64,000 nt of DNA from positions 1 through 64,000 of the forward strand of contig JALHSP010000109.1 in assembly GCA_022865305.1 (NCBI GenBank). The letters run 5' to 3'. Shown in pieces: positions 37,965 through 47,118 of this stretch; positions within the stretch are counted from its first letter, which is position 1, and each line of letters opens with the position of its first letter. Both the position numbers and the translations under genes were made by a program. The notes under the pieces were generated by a model that was given only the letters and a program-made list of their open reading frames with translations, had not been told where the DNA came from and made no database searches. The DNA comes from Bacteroidales bacterium (lineage in GTDB: Bacteria > Bacteroidota > Bacteroidia > Bacteroidales > VadinHA17).

Positions 37965-39620
37965 ATGCATATTTCTGGTTCCATGTTTCAGGTTGCGCGT
38001 TCCAGAACACTCTTTCTGGTTATCTTTATTTTGTTTATCTCAAACGCCTTTTCACAGGCACCTCTTACTGTTACAAGAATTACAGATGCCATCAATTTCG
38101 ACGGAATTCCCGATGAAGAGGTCTGGCAGTATGTTCCTTCCTTGCAGATGGTGATGTATGTACCGGTAGCCGGAGGTGAACCGACTGAACATTCCGTAAT
38201 AAAGATTGCTTATGATGATGAGTATTTTTACGTCTCAGGTATATTAGATCACATCGATCCTGCAAACATCAGGGCATTCGGCAAAAAAAGAGATTATGCA
38301 TATCCAAATACCGACTGGTTTGGGTTAGTAATCGATTCATTTAATGACAGGGCTTCATTCATGCTGGGAAGAAAAAAATACACTAAGTTAAATGCCGAGG
38401 ATATTGTGCTTGAGGAAGTTTCAAAGGAAATGAATGCTCATGAAACTTTCGATACAGTATATGTTGGTGTCAATCTTGATGGTGGCAAGGAGGAAACAGA
38501 TCCCTATTTTAACTCTCTCGGACCGCTTCGCAAAGGATGTACCGAATGCGGGGGATGTATGGTCGGATGCAGGGAAAATGCAAAAAACACTCTTGACAGG
38601 AATTATCTCTGGTTTGCTGAAAAAATTGGCCTTGAAATACTTCCTGAAACAAGGGCAGAAAAGATCATCTTCCGTGATAACCTGTACCATATTGAAACAA
38701 AAAAGATCACCTCATTCTTACCCCGGAAGAGGAAGGTTTTCAGGGCAAAAGGGCTTGTGGTTGCTGCAGGAACTCTCGGAACACTTGAACTGCTTCTTAA
38801 GCAGAAATACAGGTTTGACACTCTCACTTCGCTGTCCGACAGGCTGGGATATGAGCTGAGAACCAATGCGGAAACACTGTGTGCAGTATCAGGTGCAAGG
38901 GAGAAATTAAATAACGGGTTGGCAATAACATCTGTTTTCAGTCCCGATCCGCAAACACATGTGGAAATAGTGAAATATCCTGATAATTCAAATGCCATGA
39001 AATGGTTTTTCGGGCTTTCGGTGGAGGGTGCCAGAACTTCTGTTCACAGGTCATTTAAACTGTTAATAAAAACAGTAAAACACCCGCTTCTTTTCTTTAA
39101 AACCGTTTTTAATTTCCAATGGTCAACGAGACTTGTAATTTTCCTGGTAATGCAGACGGTAGACAATGCAATGAGGATGGTATGGAAGAATACTCTTTTT
39201 GGAGGAAAAATGAAAATTGACAACCGAGGACACAAAAAGGTGCCTGCATATATTCCTATAGGACAGGAAGTTATGGAACGTTACGCAAGAAAAGTGACTG
39301 GTATACCTCAGAATATACTGCTGGAAGTATTCTTCAACCGTCCGACAACCGCCCATATTCTTGGAGGATGCCCTATGTCGGATTCGTCAGAAACCGGGGT
39401 TGTGGATAAGAACCTGAAAGTACACGGCTATCCGGATTTCTATATCATTGATGGTTCTATTATTCAGGGCAATATAGGAGTTAATCCAGGACTTACAATA
39501 ACAGCAATGGCGGAATATGCGATGAGCCAGATTCCTTCAAAGGAAGGATCGGTACAAACAGATATTTCAAAACAACTAATACTTCTCGAAAACGAATGGA
39601 AAAAGAAGAAATCAGTTTAA
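37965..39620 (+). CDS. Chimeric protein: CBM9-like N terminus fused to a GMC oxidoreductase lacking its FAD-binding start
   Basis: Residues 1-31 are a signal peptide. Residues about 35-126 match the carbohydrate-binding family 9-like start of DUF5916 outer-membrane proteins (NFDGIPDEEVWQYV, IKIAYDDEYFYVSG). From about residue 130 the protein switches to a cholesterol oxidase-like GMC enzyme: SFMLGRKKYTKLNAED, RKGCTECGGCMVGCRENAKN at about 190-207, then HILGGCPMSDSSETG (His about 464) and NIGVNPGLTITAMAEYAM (Asn about 507). The first 100 to 150 GMC residues with the GxGxxG Rossmann site are missing. The join, near 38340-38370, is in frame. It looks like a deletion fusion of two genes, or an assembly chimera. 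It overlaps the aldehyde dehydrogenase start. Confidence 0.75.
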   Translation: MHISGSMFQVARSRTLFLVIFILFISNAFSQAPLTVTRITDAINFDGIPDEEVWQYVPSLQMVMYVPVAGGEPTEHSVIKIAYDDEYFYVSGILDHIDPANIRAFGKKRDYAYPNTDWFGLVIDSFNDRASFMLGRKKYTKLNAEDIVLEEVSKEMNAHETFDTVYVGVNLDGGKEETDPYFNSLGPLRKGCTECGGCMVGCRENAKNTLDRNYLWFAEKIGLEILPETRAEKIIFRDNLYHIETKKITSFLPRKRKVFRAKGLVVAAGTLGTLELLLKQKYRFDTLTSLSDRLGYELRTNAETLCAVSGAREKLNNGLAITSVFSPDPQTHVEIVKYPDNSNAMKWFFGLSVEGARTSVHRSFKLLIKTVKHPLLFFKTVFNFQWSTRLVIFLVMQTVDNAMRMVWKNTLFGGKMKIDNRGHKKVPAYIPIGQEVMERYARKVTGIPQNILLEVFFNRPTTAHILGGCPMSDSSETGVVDKNLKVHGYPDFYIIDGSIIQGNIGVNPGLTITAMAEYAMSQIPSKEGSVQTDISKQLILLENEWKKKKSV

Positions 39621-40972
39621 TACTTGACAACCAGAAGAAATTTTTTGCCAGCGGGAAAACTCTTGATATCAGTTACCGGCTTGAAACACTTAAGAAATTA
39701 CGCTCCTTGATCATTCAGAATGAAAAAGAGATCAAGGATGCTTTATGGAAGGATTTTCATAAACCGGAGTTTGAGGTAATTGCTACAGAGTCGAGGTTTG
39801 TAATAAAAGAGATAAACCTTGCTATACGCAAACTCAGGAAATGGGCAAAACCAAAGAAGGTCAGAACGCCGATAATTCACTTTATTGCCCGAAGCTATAT
39901 TACCTCGCAGCCCTATGGACAGGTCTTTGTGCTATCACCATGGAACTATCCAATCCAACTGAGTTTTCTTCCTATGGTTGGCGCACTTGCTGCAGGGAAC
40001 TGTGTTGTTTTAAAAGTTTCGAGACACGTCACCCATATCACCGCTGTAATGGAAAAGATACTAGGGAATTTCCCCAGGGAACTCATAACCATGATTAACG
40101 GTGATCATTCTGTCAGTGAATATTTACTCAACCAGAAGTTTGACTATATCTTCTTCACCGGCAGCTGCAAAGTTGGCAAGTATGTTATGCAAAAAGCATC
40201 GGAAAACCTGATACCAGTCTCTCTTGAACTGGGAGGCAAAAATCCCTGTGTTGTGGCAGCAGATGCAAAGCTTGATTTTGCAGCAAAGAGGATTGTCTGG
40301 GGTAAATTCATGAATGCAGGCCAGACATGTATATGTTCCGATTACATCCTGGTTGATAAAAAAGTAAAAGATCGTTTACTTGAGCTAATAACTGATAAAC
40401 TAAGACTATACTATGGAGAAAATGCGGCTGAAAGTAACGATTATGCCAGGATCATAAATCAAGAAAATACCAGAAGACTTTCCGCACTGATAAAAACAGG
40501 ACAAATTGTTGCAGGAGGCAAGGTGGACATAGAAAGGTGTTATATTGCCCCGACAGTAATAAAAGATGTCAAACCAGATGATCCCATTATGCAGAAAGAG
40601 ATTTTCGGCCCCATTCTTCCTGTAATTGACTTTGAAAATTTTGATGAAGTCTATGAAATAATCGAAAAAAATCCGAAACCACTTGCTGCTTATATATTTA
40701 CAAGGGATAAAAAACTTGCCCATGACTTCCTGAGGAAAACCAGATCGGGCACTGCAGCCATCAATGAGACCGTTTTGCAGATAGCTTCTCCCTACCTTCC
40801 ATATGGCGGTGTCGGATACAGCGGTATCGGAAAGTATCACGGGAGAAAATCATTTGAAACATTTTCAAATATGCGGTCGGTATTGATTAAGTCAAATCTT
40901 GTGGATTTTTTCCTGCGATACCCTCCCTATAACAGTTTTAAGGAGAAGGTATTGAGCTGGCTGATGAGGTAG
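39596..40972 (+). CDS. Aldehyde dehydrogenase (ALDH3-like, fatty aldehyde type)
   Basis: A 458-residue dehydrogenase that oxidises aldehydes to acids. Signatures are VLSPWNYPIQLSFLPMVGALAAGN, LELGGKNPC (Glu about 211), the catalytic Cys about 245 in NAGQTCICSDY, EIFGPILPVIDF and LPYGGVGYSGIGKYHG. The C terminus is hydrophobic, as in membrane-associated ALDH3 forms. The usual KPSE cofactor motif reads KVSRHV here, an oddity that may alter cofactor use. It overlaps the GMC chimera by 25 bases. A GMC alcohol oxidase followed by an aldehyde dehydrogenase is a sensible alcohol-to-acid pair, which suggests the GMC gene was once intact. Confidence 0.9.
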   Translation: MEKEEISLILDNQKKFFASGKTLDISYRLETLKKLRSLIIQNEKEIKDALWKDFHKPEFEVIATESRFVIKEINLAIRKLRKWAKPKKVRTPIIHFIARSYITSQPYGQVFVLSPWNYPIQLSFLPMVGALAAGNCVVLKVSRHVTHITAVMEKILGNFPRELITMINGDHSVSEYLLNQKFDYIFFTGSCKVGKYVMQKASENLIPVSLELGGKNPCVVAADAKLDFAAKRIVWGKFMNAGQTCICSDYILVDKKVKDRLLELITDKLRLYYGENAAESNDYARIINQENTRRLSALIKTGQIVAGGKVDIERCYIAPTVIKDVKPDDPIMQKEIFGPILPVIDFENFDEVYEIIEKNPKPLAAYIFTRDKKLAHDFLRKTRSGTAAINETVLQIASPYLPYGGVGYSGIGKYHGRKSFETFSNMRSVLIKSNLVDFFLRYPPYNSFKEKVLSWLMR

Positions 40973-40992
40973 GTTGCTGGTTGCTCGTTGCG
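40972..40992. repeat. GGTTGC-type intergenic repeat
   Basis: Just past the aldehyde dehydrogenase stop come ggttgctggttgctcgttgc, three near-copies of a seven-base word (ggttgct), with a looser copy (ccaggttcttg) at about 41006. Other members are at 28968, 46347, 58840 and possibly 61801. Confidence 0.5.
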
Positions 40993-41026
40993 GATTTAAG
41001 GATTCCAGGTTCTTGTAATTGGTATA

Positions 41027-41491
41027 TCAGAAAACAAATTTTCGCTTTAAGAAGCCCCATGTTGTTACAATAGTTACAACTATAATAGCAACTGCTGCTG
41101 TTATTACAATTGACCGGTAATCCTCATGTCTCTTCAGAATTATTCCTGTAAAGGCCCAAATTACCGATAACCCGATAAACGGATTAACAAGCCGGTATAC
41201 AGTTAACACCACAATGACAGTGCCTGCTGAGATCATAATTATGGTCCAGATTTCTCCTGATAAGCCGAATCCGTTCCAGTTATAATGAACAAGCAAAGCC
41301 GTGACATTGGCAATGGTGGCAATACATATCCATCCGAGATAAATCCCGAATGATGCTTTCAGTATACCAAATGGCAGTTCGCGAATCTGAATATTGATAA
41401 AAATCAATACGATGAGCAAGCCTGCCATTATTGCCAGGGAAAGAGGAAGTTTTCCGTAATGCCACTGAAATAACCAGCTTGCCTCATTCAA
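41027..41491 (-). pseudogene. C-terminal half of a TspO-like (tryptophan-rich) membrane protein
   Basis: The frame encodes about 154 residues with four membrane helices and the family pattern WLFQWHYGKLPLSLAIM, FGIYLGWICIATIANVTALLV, WNGFG and GLSVIWAFTGI. Full-length relatives have a further 100 or so residues with two to three helices before WLFxWHY. Here the reading frame is closed just upstream by the stop of the PQQ-repeat gene (41528) and the only start is a TTG at 41491. The 5' part has therefore been lost and the remainder abuts the neighbour. The product is unlikely to be functional. Confidence 0.65.
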
Positions 41492-41527
41492 TTCAAACCC
41501 AGGTTTTATAGAATGAAATGACAGGAC

Positions 41528-42811
41528 TTACCGCACGATCCTGCACAGGTATTTATCAGTTCTAAGTATAATGGAATTCCTCAGGAAAGCAGGTGTTGCC
41601 CATATCTGATCTTTTACCTGGTTCTGTGCAACAATTTCGAGATCCCGGCCTGGTTTAATGACCAGGCTTTCTCCTTTAACTGAAAACAGATAGATGTTGC
41701 CTGCCGCATAAACAGGTGAAGCATTAAAGTTTGCCTTTAAATGAGTGGTCCATATTTCTTTTCCCGTTGATGCATCAATGCATATGAGATTATTCTTTGT
41801 GTCAACAGTATATATCAACCCGTCTTTTATTACAGGTGTCAGAAGCTGCATAGGTTCCATACGCTTCTTCCACAAAACATTTGTGGCGGTGATATCGCCC
41901 TTACCGTCAGGATTAACTGCCACTATTTCAGAAAATTCAGATCTGTCCGTGTCAACCATAAATCCTGTATAATAAAAGACAATCCCATTTTCAGTAAAGG
42001 GCATTGAAACTGTAGATTCGGCTCCTCTTATAACTCTCCAGACTTCTTCACCTGTGTTGGGATCATAAGCATTACACACGGCTGATCCATTGGATATTAA
42101 CAGATCTCGCCCCCTGACATTGAGTATTATAGGTGTGGTATAAGCCTTTTTCCCGATTTCCGTCAGAGGTTCATAAGGTTTTGCCGGACGGTCAGTCTTC
42201 CAGGCAGTTTTGCCATTCGACTTATTAAGCGCCACAATATACCTTACATCTGTGCCCTCGTAGTGAAGGATCAACAGGTTTTTATAAATTATCGGGGATG
42301 AAGCAGGTCCCTGGACATGTCTGCATTTAAGATCAGTTCTCCTCCAGACTACTGAACTGTTGGATGTATTAATACAGGCTGTTCCCAGGCTGCCATAATG
42401 TACATATACAAAGTTCTTTTCAATACAGGGGGTTGGAGTAGCATAGGTATTTATTGAATGTTTCCCGAAAACACTTTCCGGAGAAAATACTTTAATATCA
42501 TGGATTACTTTACCGGTCTGAAAATCAACACAAACGGCATACAGGTCTGTCCCGTCCTGTGTTGCTGTCGTCACCCAGATCTGATTCCCGTAAACGACAG
42601 GTGAAGACCATCCCTTATCATGAATTTCGGTTTTCCACCTTATGTTCAGATCATCTCCCCACCTTAAAGGGGCACTTTCGACATTTGCAATGCCATTCAG
42701 GTTACTTCCCCTGAAATGTGTCCAGTTGCTGTCCTGGGATTTTGCTGTGTTCAAACCGGATAAAAGAAACATCACAAGGAATCCGGATAAAATAAATGAC
42801 TCTCTGATCAT
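41528..42811 (-). CDS. Secreted PQQ-like beta-propeller repeat protein
   Basis: A 427-residue secreted protein whose signal peptide ends near LNTAKSQ. It is an eight-bladed propeller-type protein of the PQQ/BamB repeat group: FRGSNLNGIANVESAPLRW, the repeated GNQIWVTTATQDGTDLYAV, SNGKTAWKTDRP, NTGEEVWRVIRG and STGKEIWTTHL. There is no sign of a PQQ-dehydrogenase active site, so a binding or scaffold role is more likely. The stop is immediately followed by the truncated TspO-like frame. Upstream (42812-43060) is 249 bases in which I see no gene, only AT-rich DNA. Confidence 0.85.
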   Translation of the reverse strand: MIRESFILSGFLVMFLLSGLNTAKSQDSNWTHFRGSNLNGIANVESAPLRWGDDLNIRWKTEIHDKGWSSPVVYGNQIWVTTATQDGTDLYAVCVDFQTGKVIHDIKVFSPESVFGKHSINTYATPTPCIEKNFVYVHYGSLGTACINTSNSSVVWRRTDLKCRHVQGPASSPIIYKNLLILHYEGTDVRYIVALNKSNGKTAWKTDRPAKPYEPLTEIGKKAYTTPIILNVRGRDLLISNGSAVCNAYDPNTGEEVWRVIRGAESTVSMPFTENGIVFYYTGFMVDTDRSEFSEIVAVNPDGKGDITATNVLWKKRMEPMQLLTPVIKDGLIYTVDTKNNLICIDASTGKEIWTTHLKANFNASPVYAAGNIYLFSVKGESLVIKPGRDLEIVAQNQVKDQIWATPAFLRNSIILRTDKYLCRIVR

Positions 42812-43060
42812 ACTATATTTTATTACTTAATATTTTTTAAATTCCTGATATTTTTTTGCTGAATATAGTACACAAAGTCAATTAATAAACAAAAAGTGTT
42901 ATTTGTCATGCAAAAAGCAGATCATTTATCCACTCCATCGATCATCAAGGTTTGCTGTAAATGTAGAAGAAAATCAGCAAAGAAATGAAAACAGGGAAGG
43001 AGATATTTATTGAGTAATGAGAGGTGAGTGGTGAGACTTGCACCACAGATCCGAACGTCA

Positions 43061-43810
43061 TTATAATTGCGATCCTTTGAGTATATTTTCAATGTGCACT
43101 TTCATCCGGTTATAATGAGATCCATCCCAGTAAATTCTGTTACAATCCGGACACTTTTTAAAATTCTGATAATATTGCCGGGTTTTGGGCAACAGTCTTT
43201 CTGTGATCTCCTCTTTTGAAACAAATGTAAGTACTCCGTTGCACTCCATACACCTGTTAAAAAGGCTGACAAGGTTTTTCAGATCAAAGCGGATCATCAG
43301 TTCTTTCAGCTGTTCATCAGGGAATTGCGACCTTATCCAGTAACCGTGAGTAATTTGTTTGTTTTTAAGCAATTCCTTATCCCGTGTAAGTATGATCCTT
43401 TTATCAATTAATGCGATGGTTATTATTTCGTTATCGCTGCAGTCCGGCCGGTAATATGTGTCAAAACCGCACAATCGTAAATATTTTGTGAGTTTTCCGA
43501 GGTGTACATCGGTGATAAATTTCAGATTACGGAGAGGTTTTTTCCTTAAACGAGTGACAGCAGAAATGTCAATACTTTCAAATACCGGATAAACCGAGAC
43601 TGAATCTCCATCCTGAATCTTATATAAAAAATCCTTCGAAAGGCTGTTAACCAGGATAAGGTCAACTTCAACATGTGGTATACCCTGAGCCTCTATGGCA
43701 TCTTTCACTGAAGGATTTCCTGTAAATTCATATGGAATCAGCTTTTTCCTTTTCGCTGAAGGCAGAAAATCATTCAGCTCCTCATAAAACCTGAACCAGG
43801 CAAGACTCAT
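43061..43810 (-). CDS. Mut7-C RNase-domain protein with ubiquitin-like N terminus
   Basis: The first 80 residues match the Mut7-C ubiquitin-like domain (AWFRFYEELNDFLP, VEVDLILVNSLSKDF, DGDSVSVYPVFESID). The rest is the Mut7-C PIN-like RNase domain: KFITDVHLGKLTKYLRLCGFDT, TRDKELL and a zinc ribbon with Cys pairs in RCMECNGVL and KCPDCNRIYW. The acidic residues expected for the nuclease site (Asp in FITDVHLG and ILTRDKELL) are present. Length 249 is normal. It is cytoplasmic; the RNA target is unknown. Confidence 0.88.
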   Translation of the reverse strand: MSLAWFRFYEELNDFLPSAKRKKLIPYEFTGNPSVKDAIEAQGIPHVEVDLILVNSLSKDFLYKIQDGDSVSVYPVFESIDISAVTRLRKKPLRNLKFITDVHLGKLTKYLRLCGFDTYYRPDCSDNEIITIALIDKRIILTRDKELLKNKQITHGYWIRSQFPDEQLKELMIRFDLKNLVSLFNRCMECNGVLTFVSKEEITERLLPKTRQYYQNFKKCPDCNRIYWDGSHYNRMKVHIENILKGSQL

Positions 43811-43912
43811 ATCCTGTTGTTAAAATGAAAAGTTAAGCCTTTTTATTTCATTTAACAAAAGTATCTGTTATGAGTCACCCTGATTTTTGCCGGCTTCATT
43901 GAAATCTTTCCG

Positions 43913-44329
43913 TCACACCATAGCTGGAGGTTTGTAATACCGGGATTCAGACAACACCTCCCCTATTGTTTCCCATATCAGCTCTTTAAGTTCTTCATCT
44001 TCCGGAGTGGATCCTAATGCCGGAAGAATCTCTTCGAGTGAGAGCGGACCATCTTCACCATTTTTTGTATTTTCCTTATAACCAATAGTGACAGGTCTCT
44101 TTTTACGGAAAATATCGGTTATGCGGTTATCTGTCACCTTATAAAGCCACGCGGTAAGGTTTTCGATCCTCCTGATATCCCTGAATCCTACGGTAAGCTG
44201 GTAAAAGACATCCTGCAGAATATCCTCTGCCTCTACCCTGTCAGGTATCCTGTTTCTTATATAGCCGAGCAGCCGCTTCCGCTCCTCTTTATAAACAGTA
44301 CCTATTTTTTCTGAATCTTTGGGACTCAT
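43913..44329 (-). pseudogene. ECF sigma factor lacking region 4
   Basis: The product has an intact sigma-70 region 2: RKRLLGYIRNRIPDRVEAEDILQDVFYQL (seen at about 19-47), then LTAWLYKVTDNRITDIFRKKR. After the linker, ELIWETIGEVLSE is where region 4 should begin (usually a LPEEQREVF segment and an HTH), but the frame instead ends in SRYYKPPAMV and a stop at residue 138. None of the three frames downstream restores an HTH. Without region 4 it cannot recognise the -33 element in the usual way, so it is either dead or a region-2-only protein. It sits between Mut7-C and the ceramidase-like gene. Confidence 0.68.
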
Positions 44330-44514
44330 CTTGAGATCATTTAATTACATAGACGAAACAGCCTGCCTGATATTTTAAAATTTCAGCAATTTCTTTTTCG
44401 TTTTCAATGTTGCGAATAAAAAGACACGGCGAAACTCGGGCCAGATACAACTTCCAGCGTGATTAACTCCGTCTGTCAGGACAAACTACTGAAGGAGTAT
44501 AACAATACCAGCTA

Positions 44515-45813
44515 TTATTCTAAATCATACAGCATTCTGAGAGCCTTCTTTACTACCATATCTGATGAGCCGATTTCAAACCTTGTTGCACTGATTTCGT
44601 ATCCTCCTTCTTTATAGAGCTCTGCCGGAGGAAGATAACCGCTTGCCCCGTTACAATGAGTTATTATAAAAGTATGCTTGTATGGTGAGCCCGATTTTAT
44701 TTCCATTCCTATCTCCGTCAGCATTTCAACATTAAATCCGACAAAAGCCACATCATTGCCAATTCGTGCAACAGTGATATTCACAGGTATAGTCGCAGGC
44801 AGGGGCTGATCTGGTGTGCTTTTGTTATCCTCCACTTTTCTGCGGGGACACTCAATTGTAGCAAAAGCAGTGCTGATTTCGCCTCCCGGATTTACACCTT
44901 TTATACTCCGGTACACGTGCACAACTTCCTCTCCCAGTAAGGTCCCCAGCAAAACAGGCTCAGGTATCCAGCCTGGCTCATTGTTGAATTCAGGAAGAAC
45001 CCTGTACCAAGGATCGATATTTCCTGACGCACCGGCAAACACAGGAGTGATAACTTCATTCCCCAGTATTTTTTCAACAAACTGGGCTGACAGACCCAGT
45101 ATATCTCCACTGATCTGCATGTTATGCGGTCCTAAAGAAGTAGAGTGAGTTGCATAATCATAGAGTGCTCCGACAGGAGTTCCATCAGGAGATGCTATCT
45201 TCATTACAAGTACTTCTTTATCTGTAATCCCATAAGGATTTCTGCCGAGAGTAATTGAGCCATCTGGTCTCATTTCACGTCGGTTTGAACCTACCGGGGA
45301 CGAACCGGTACCAATACCCGTATGTACAGGTCTCAAATTATCAAATGCCTCTCTGATAACAGTCAGCAGCTTCTGCTGCAGTGTTTTTGTATATTCTATA
45401 TTATTGGGATCTCCCGTTTCTGCATTCAGCGATAATACAGGAGCACTATGTGAATGGATAGTGGAAAGGAACAGTTCGGATTCTTTCAGATTGAATTTTT
45501 CCAGAATACTTTTTTGGATGACCGGAAACACTTCACTGCCATAGGATCCTATATCAGAGGAAACCAGAACAAATTTTTTGCCGTTATTTTCGAAAATTAC
45601 AGCACGGACAGATAATGGATCATGAGTGCCTTCCGAATAGGTCTTTCTTGAAGAGTATCCGTACAGTTTAACGGGAATAGACGGAGTAATATCAATTTTT
45701 GCAAAACCAGCCCGGAGAATTCCTGCATTCCCTTCAGGTTTGCTTACCTGTCCAAATGAAAATAAACTTATCAGAGGGAATGAAATAACAAAGAATATTC
45801 TTTTAACGTTCAT
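44515..45813 (-). CDS. Secreted neutral/alkaline ceramidase N-terminal domain protein
   Basis: A 432-residue secreted protein with a signal peptide (FPLISLFSFGQ). It has the family pattern LRAGFAKIDITPSIPVKLYGY, VLVSSDIGSYGSE, the metal-site segment STIHSHSAPVLS, YATHSTSLGPHNMQISGD and FAGASGNIDP, and the C-terminal THCNGASGYLPP. Ceramidase catalytic zinc ligands (His in HSHSAP and ATHSTSLGPHN) are visible. This short form without the C-terminal domain is common in Bacteroidota and its substrate is not established; it may be an amide hydrolase of lipid or cell wall material. Confidence 0.85.
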   Translation of the reverse strand: MNVKRIFFVISFPLISLFSFGQVSKPEGNAGILRAGFAKIDITPSIPVKLYGYSSRKTYSEGTHDPLSVRAVIFENNGKKFVLVSSDIGSYGSEVFPVIQKSILEKFNLKESELFLSTIHSHSAPVLSLNAETGDPNNIEYTKTLQQKLLTVIREAFDNLRPVHTGIGTGSSPVGSNRREMRPDGSITLGRNPYGITDKEVLVMKIASPDGTPVGALYDYATHSTSLGPHNMQISGDILGLSAQFVEKILGNEVITPVFAGASGNIDPWYRVLPEFNNEPGWIPEPVLLGTLLGEEVVHVYRSIKGVNPGGEISTAFATIECPRRKVEDNKSTPDQPLPATIPVNITVARIGNDVAFVGFNVEMLTEIGMEIKSGSPYKHTFIITHCNGASGYLPPAELYKEGGYEISATRFEIGSSDMVVKKALRMLYDLE

Positions 45814-46039
45814 AGCTTAATTGTTCAATTTTAATTGTGCATATCCAAATTTAATGGAATTTCTATTAAAACATTCCAATAATGCAATAATTGTCTTGCG
45901 GTCAAGCGGTCGTGCATGTTTACAGGTCTTCTCATCAGGAAATTGTTGCAGTAAATGAAGTTTGGCAGTCGCATGACACCCTTTCAACATTGCGTCTTTG
46001 CACCTTTATTAATATCTTAGCATATTAAAAATATTTATC

Positions 46040-46357
46040 ATGAATAAAACTCTTAAAATAAGCCTCTGGGTCGTGGCAACTATTCTTGGATTATTAATTA
46101 TCCTAGTTGCAGTCTATGTAATAAACTTCTTATTAGCAACAAAAGCGATGACTCCTGCTGAAACAGGTCCAATAAACGATACGGTCTGGTGTATAAAGGA
46201 CAAGTTTGTTAATTCCTATATTTTTAAAGGGGAGCAGGATTATATTATGGTTGATGCAGGTATGAATGACAGGAACTTTAAACTGGAGATGGACAGGATC
46301 GGGATCAATCCTGATCAGATCACTGCATTAATCACACCCGTAACCTGCAACCAGTAA
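46040..46357 (+). pseudogene. Truncated metallo-beta-lactamase-fold hydrolase
   Basis: The first 100 residues match the N-terminal part of a membrane-anchored MBL-fold hydrolase: helix about 7-32, then INDTVWCIKDKFVNSYIF and QDYIMVDAGMNDRNFKLEM, ending in ITALIT where LTHxHxDH should follow. Instead it reads PVTCNQ and a stop because the sequence runs into the repeat ccgtaacctgcaaccagtaa at 46339-46357. No metal-binding HxHxDH motif remains. The next gene remnant starts 15 bases later. Confidence 0.72.
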
Positions 46358-46370
46358 CCAGCAACCTCAG
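46339..46370. repeat. GGTTGC-type repeat (reverse orientation) at a gene-truncation point
   Basis: cgtaacctgcaaccagtaac continues into cagcaacctcag: the reverse complement gives ggttgctggttactggttgcaggtt, clearly the same word family as the repeats at 28968 and 40972. It forms the 3' end of the truncated MBL-fold frame and ends two bases before the ATG of the Fe-S remnant. Confidence 0.6.
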
Positions 46371-46372
46371 GT

Positions 46373-47118
46373 ATGGCTCATCAAAATACCATTAAATATA
46401 ATAGTTACAAAAAGCTTACTGACAGGATAAATCTATTTCCACAGGGAGCCGTTGCCTCAGATCTGCTTTTTGAAATATTGAAAATACTTTTTTCAGAAAG
46501 GGAAGCAGGACTTGTTTCATCATAGCCATGGGGGAAACCCAGTTAGGAAGAGTATTTGTCAACGAAGAGGTTCTTTCCAACGAAAGCGCTCTGCATGTGC
46601 TTGATTATGAGAGAGCATCGGAGGTCATAAAAACTGCTTCTTCTATAGGCATCGGGGTCTGCTATTGCAGGCATAAAATGAAACACCTCGGGAAAAACTG
46701 TGATGCACCTATGGATATCTGCATGACATTCAACAGCAGTGCAGATTCATTAACACGTCATGGAATTGCGAGAAGGGTCGATGTTGCTGAAGGGATAGAT
46801 ATTTTAAAGAAAGCACAGGATAACAACCTGGTACAGTTCGGTGAAAATGTAAAGGAAAAAGTGAACTTCATCTGCAACTGCTGCGGATGCTGTTGCGAAG
46901 CACTGATAGCTGCAAGGAGATTCGGATTTCTAAACCCCGTTCATACAAGCAATTTTATTCCGTTTATCGTTGAAGAGACCTGCAATGGTTGCGGGAAATG
47001 TGTTGCATTATGTCCGGTAGAAGCTATGACCCTTGTATCGTCCAATGATCCTGGCAGACCAAACAGAAAAAAAGCAAAACTTCACCCGGGGTTTGAGTCA
47101 CTGTTACCTTTTCAATAA
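46373..47118 (+). pseudogene. 4Fe-4S dicluster-type protein broken by an internal deletion and a lost 3' end
   Basis: The ATG at 46373 opens a frame with LTDRINLFPQGAVASDLLFEILKILFSEREAGLVSS and then a stop (about 50 residues). In another frame, from about 46528, the body resumes with GETQLGRVFVNEEV, LDYERASEVIKTAS, the Cys-rich CNCCGCCCEA and one 4Fe-4S site CNGCGKCVALCPVEAM. The family normally has about 110 residues between the two pieces and a second cluster after KKAKL. Both are gone: the frame ends in HPGFESLLPFQ at 47118 and overlaps the opposite-strand PUA-like frame. It is not functional as a redox protein. Confidence 0.78.
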
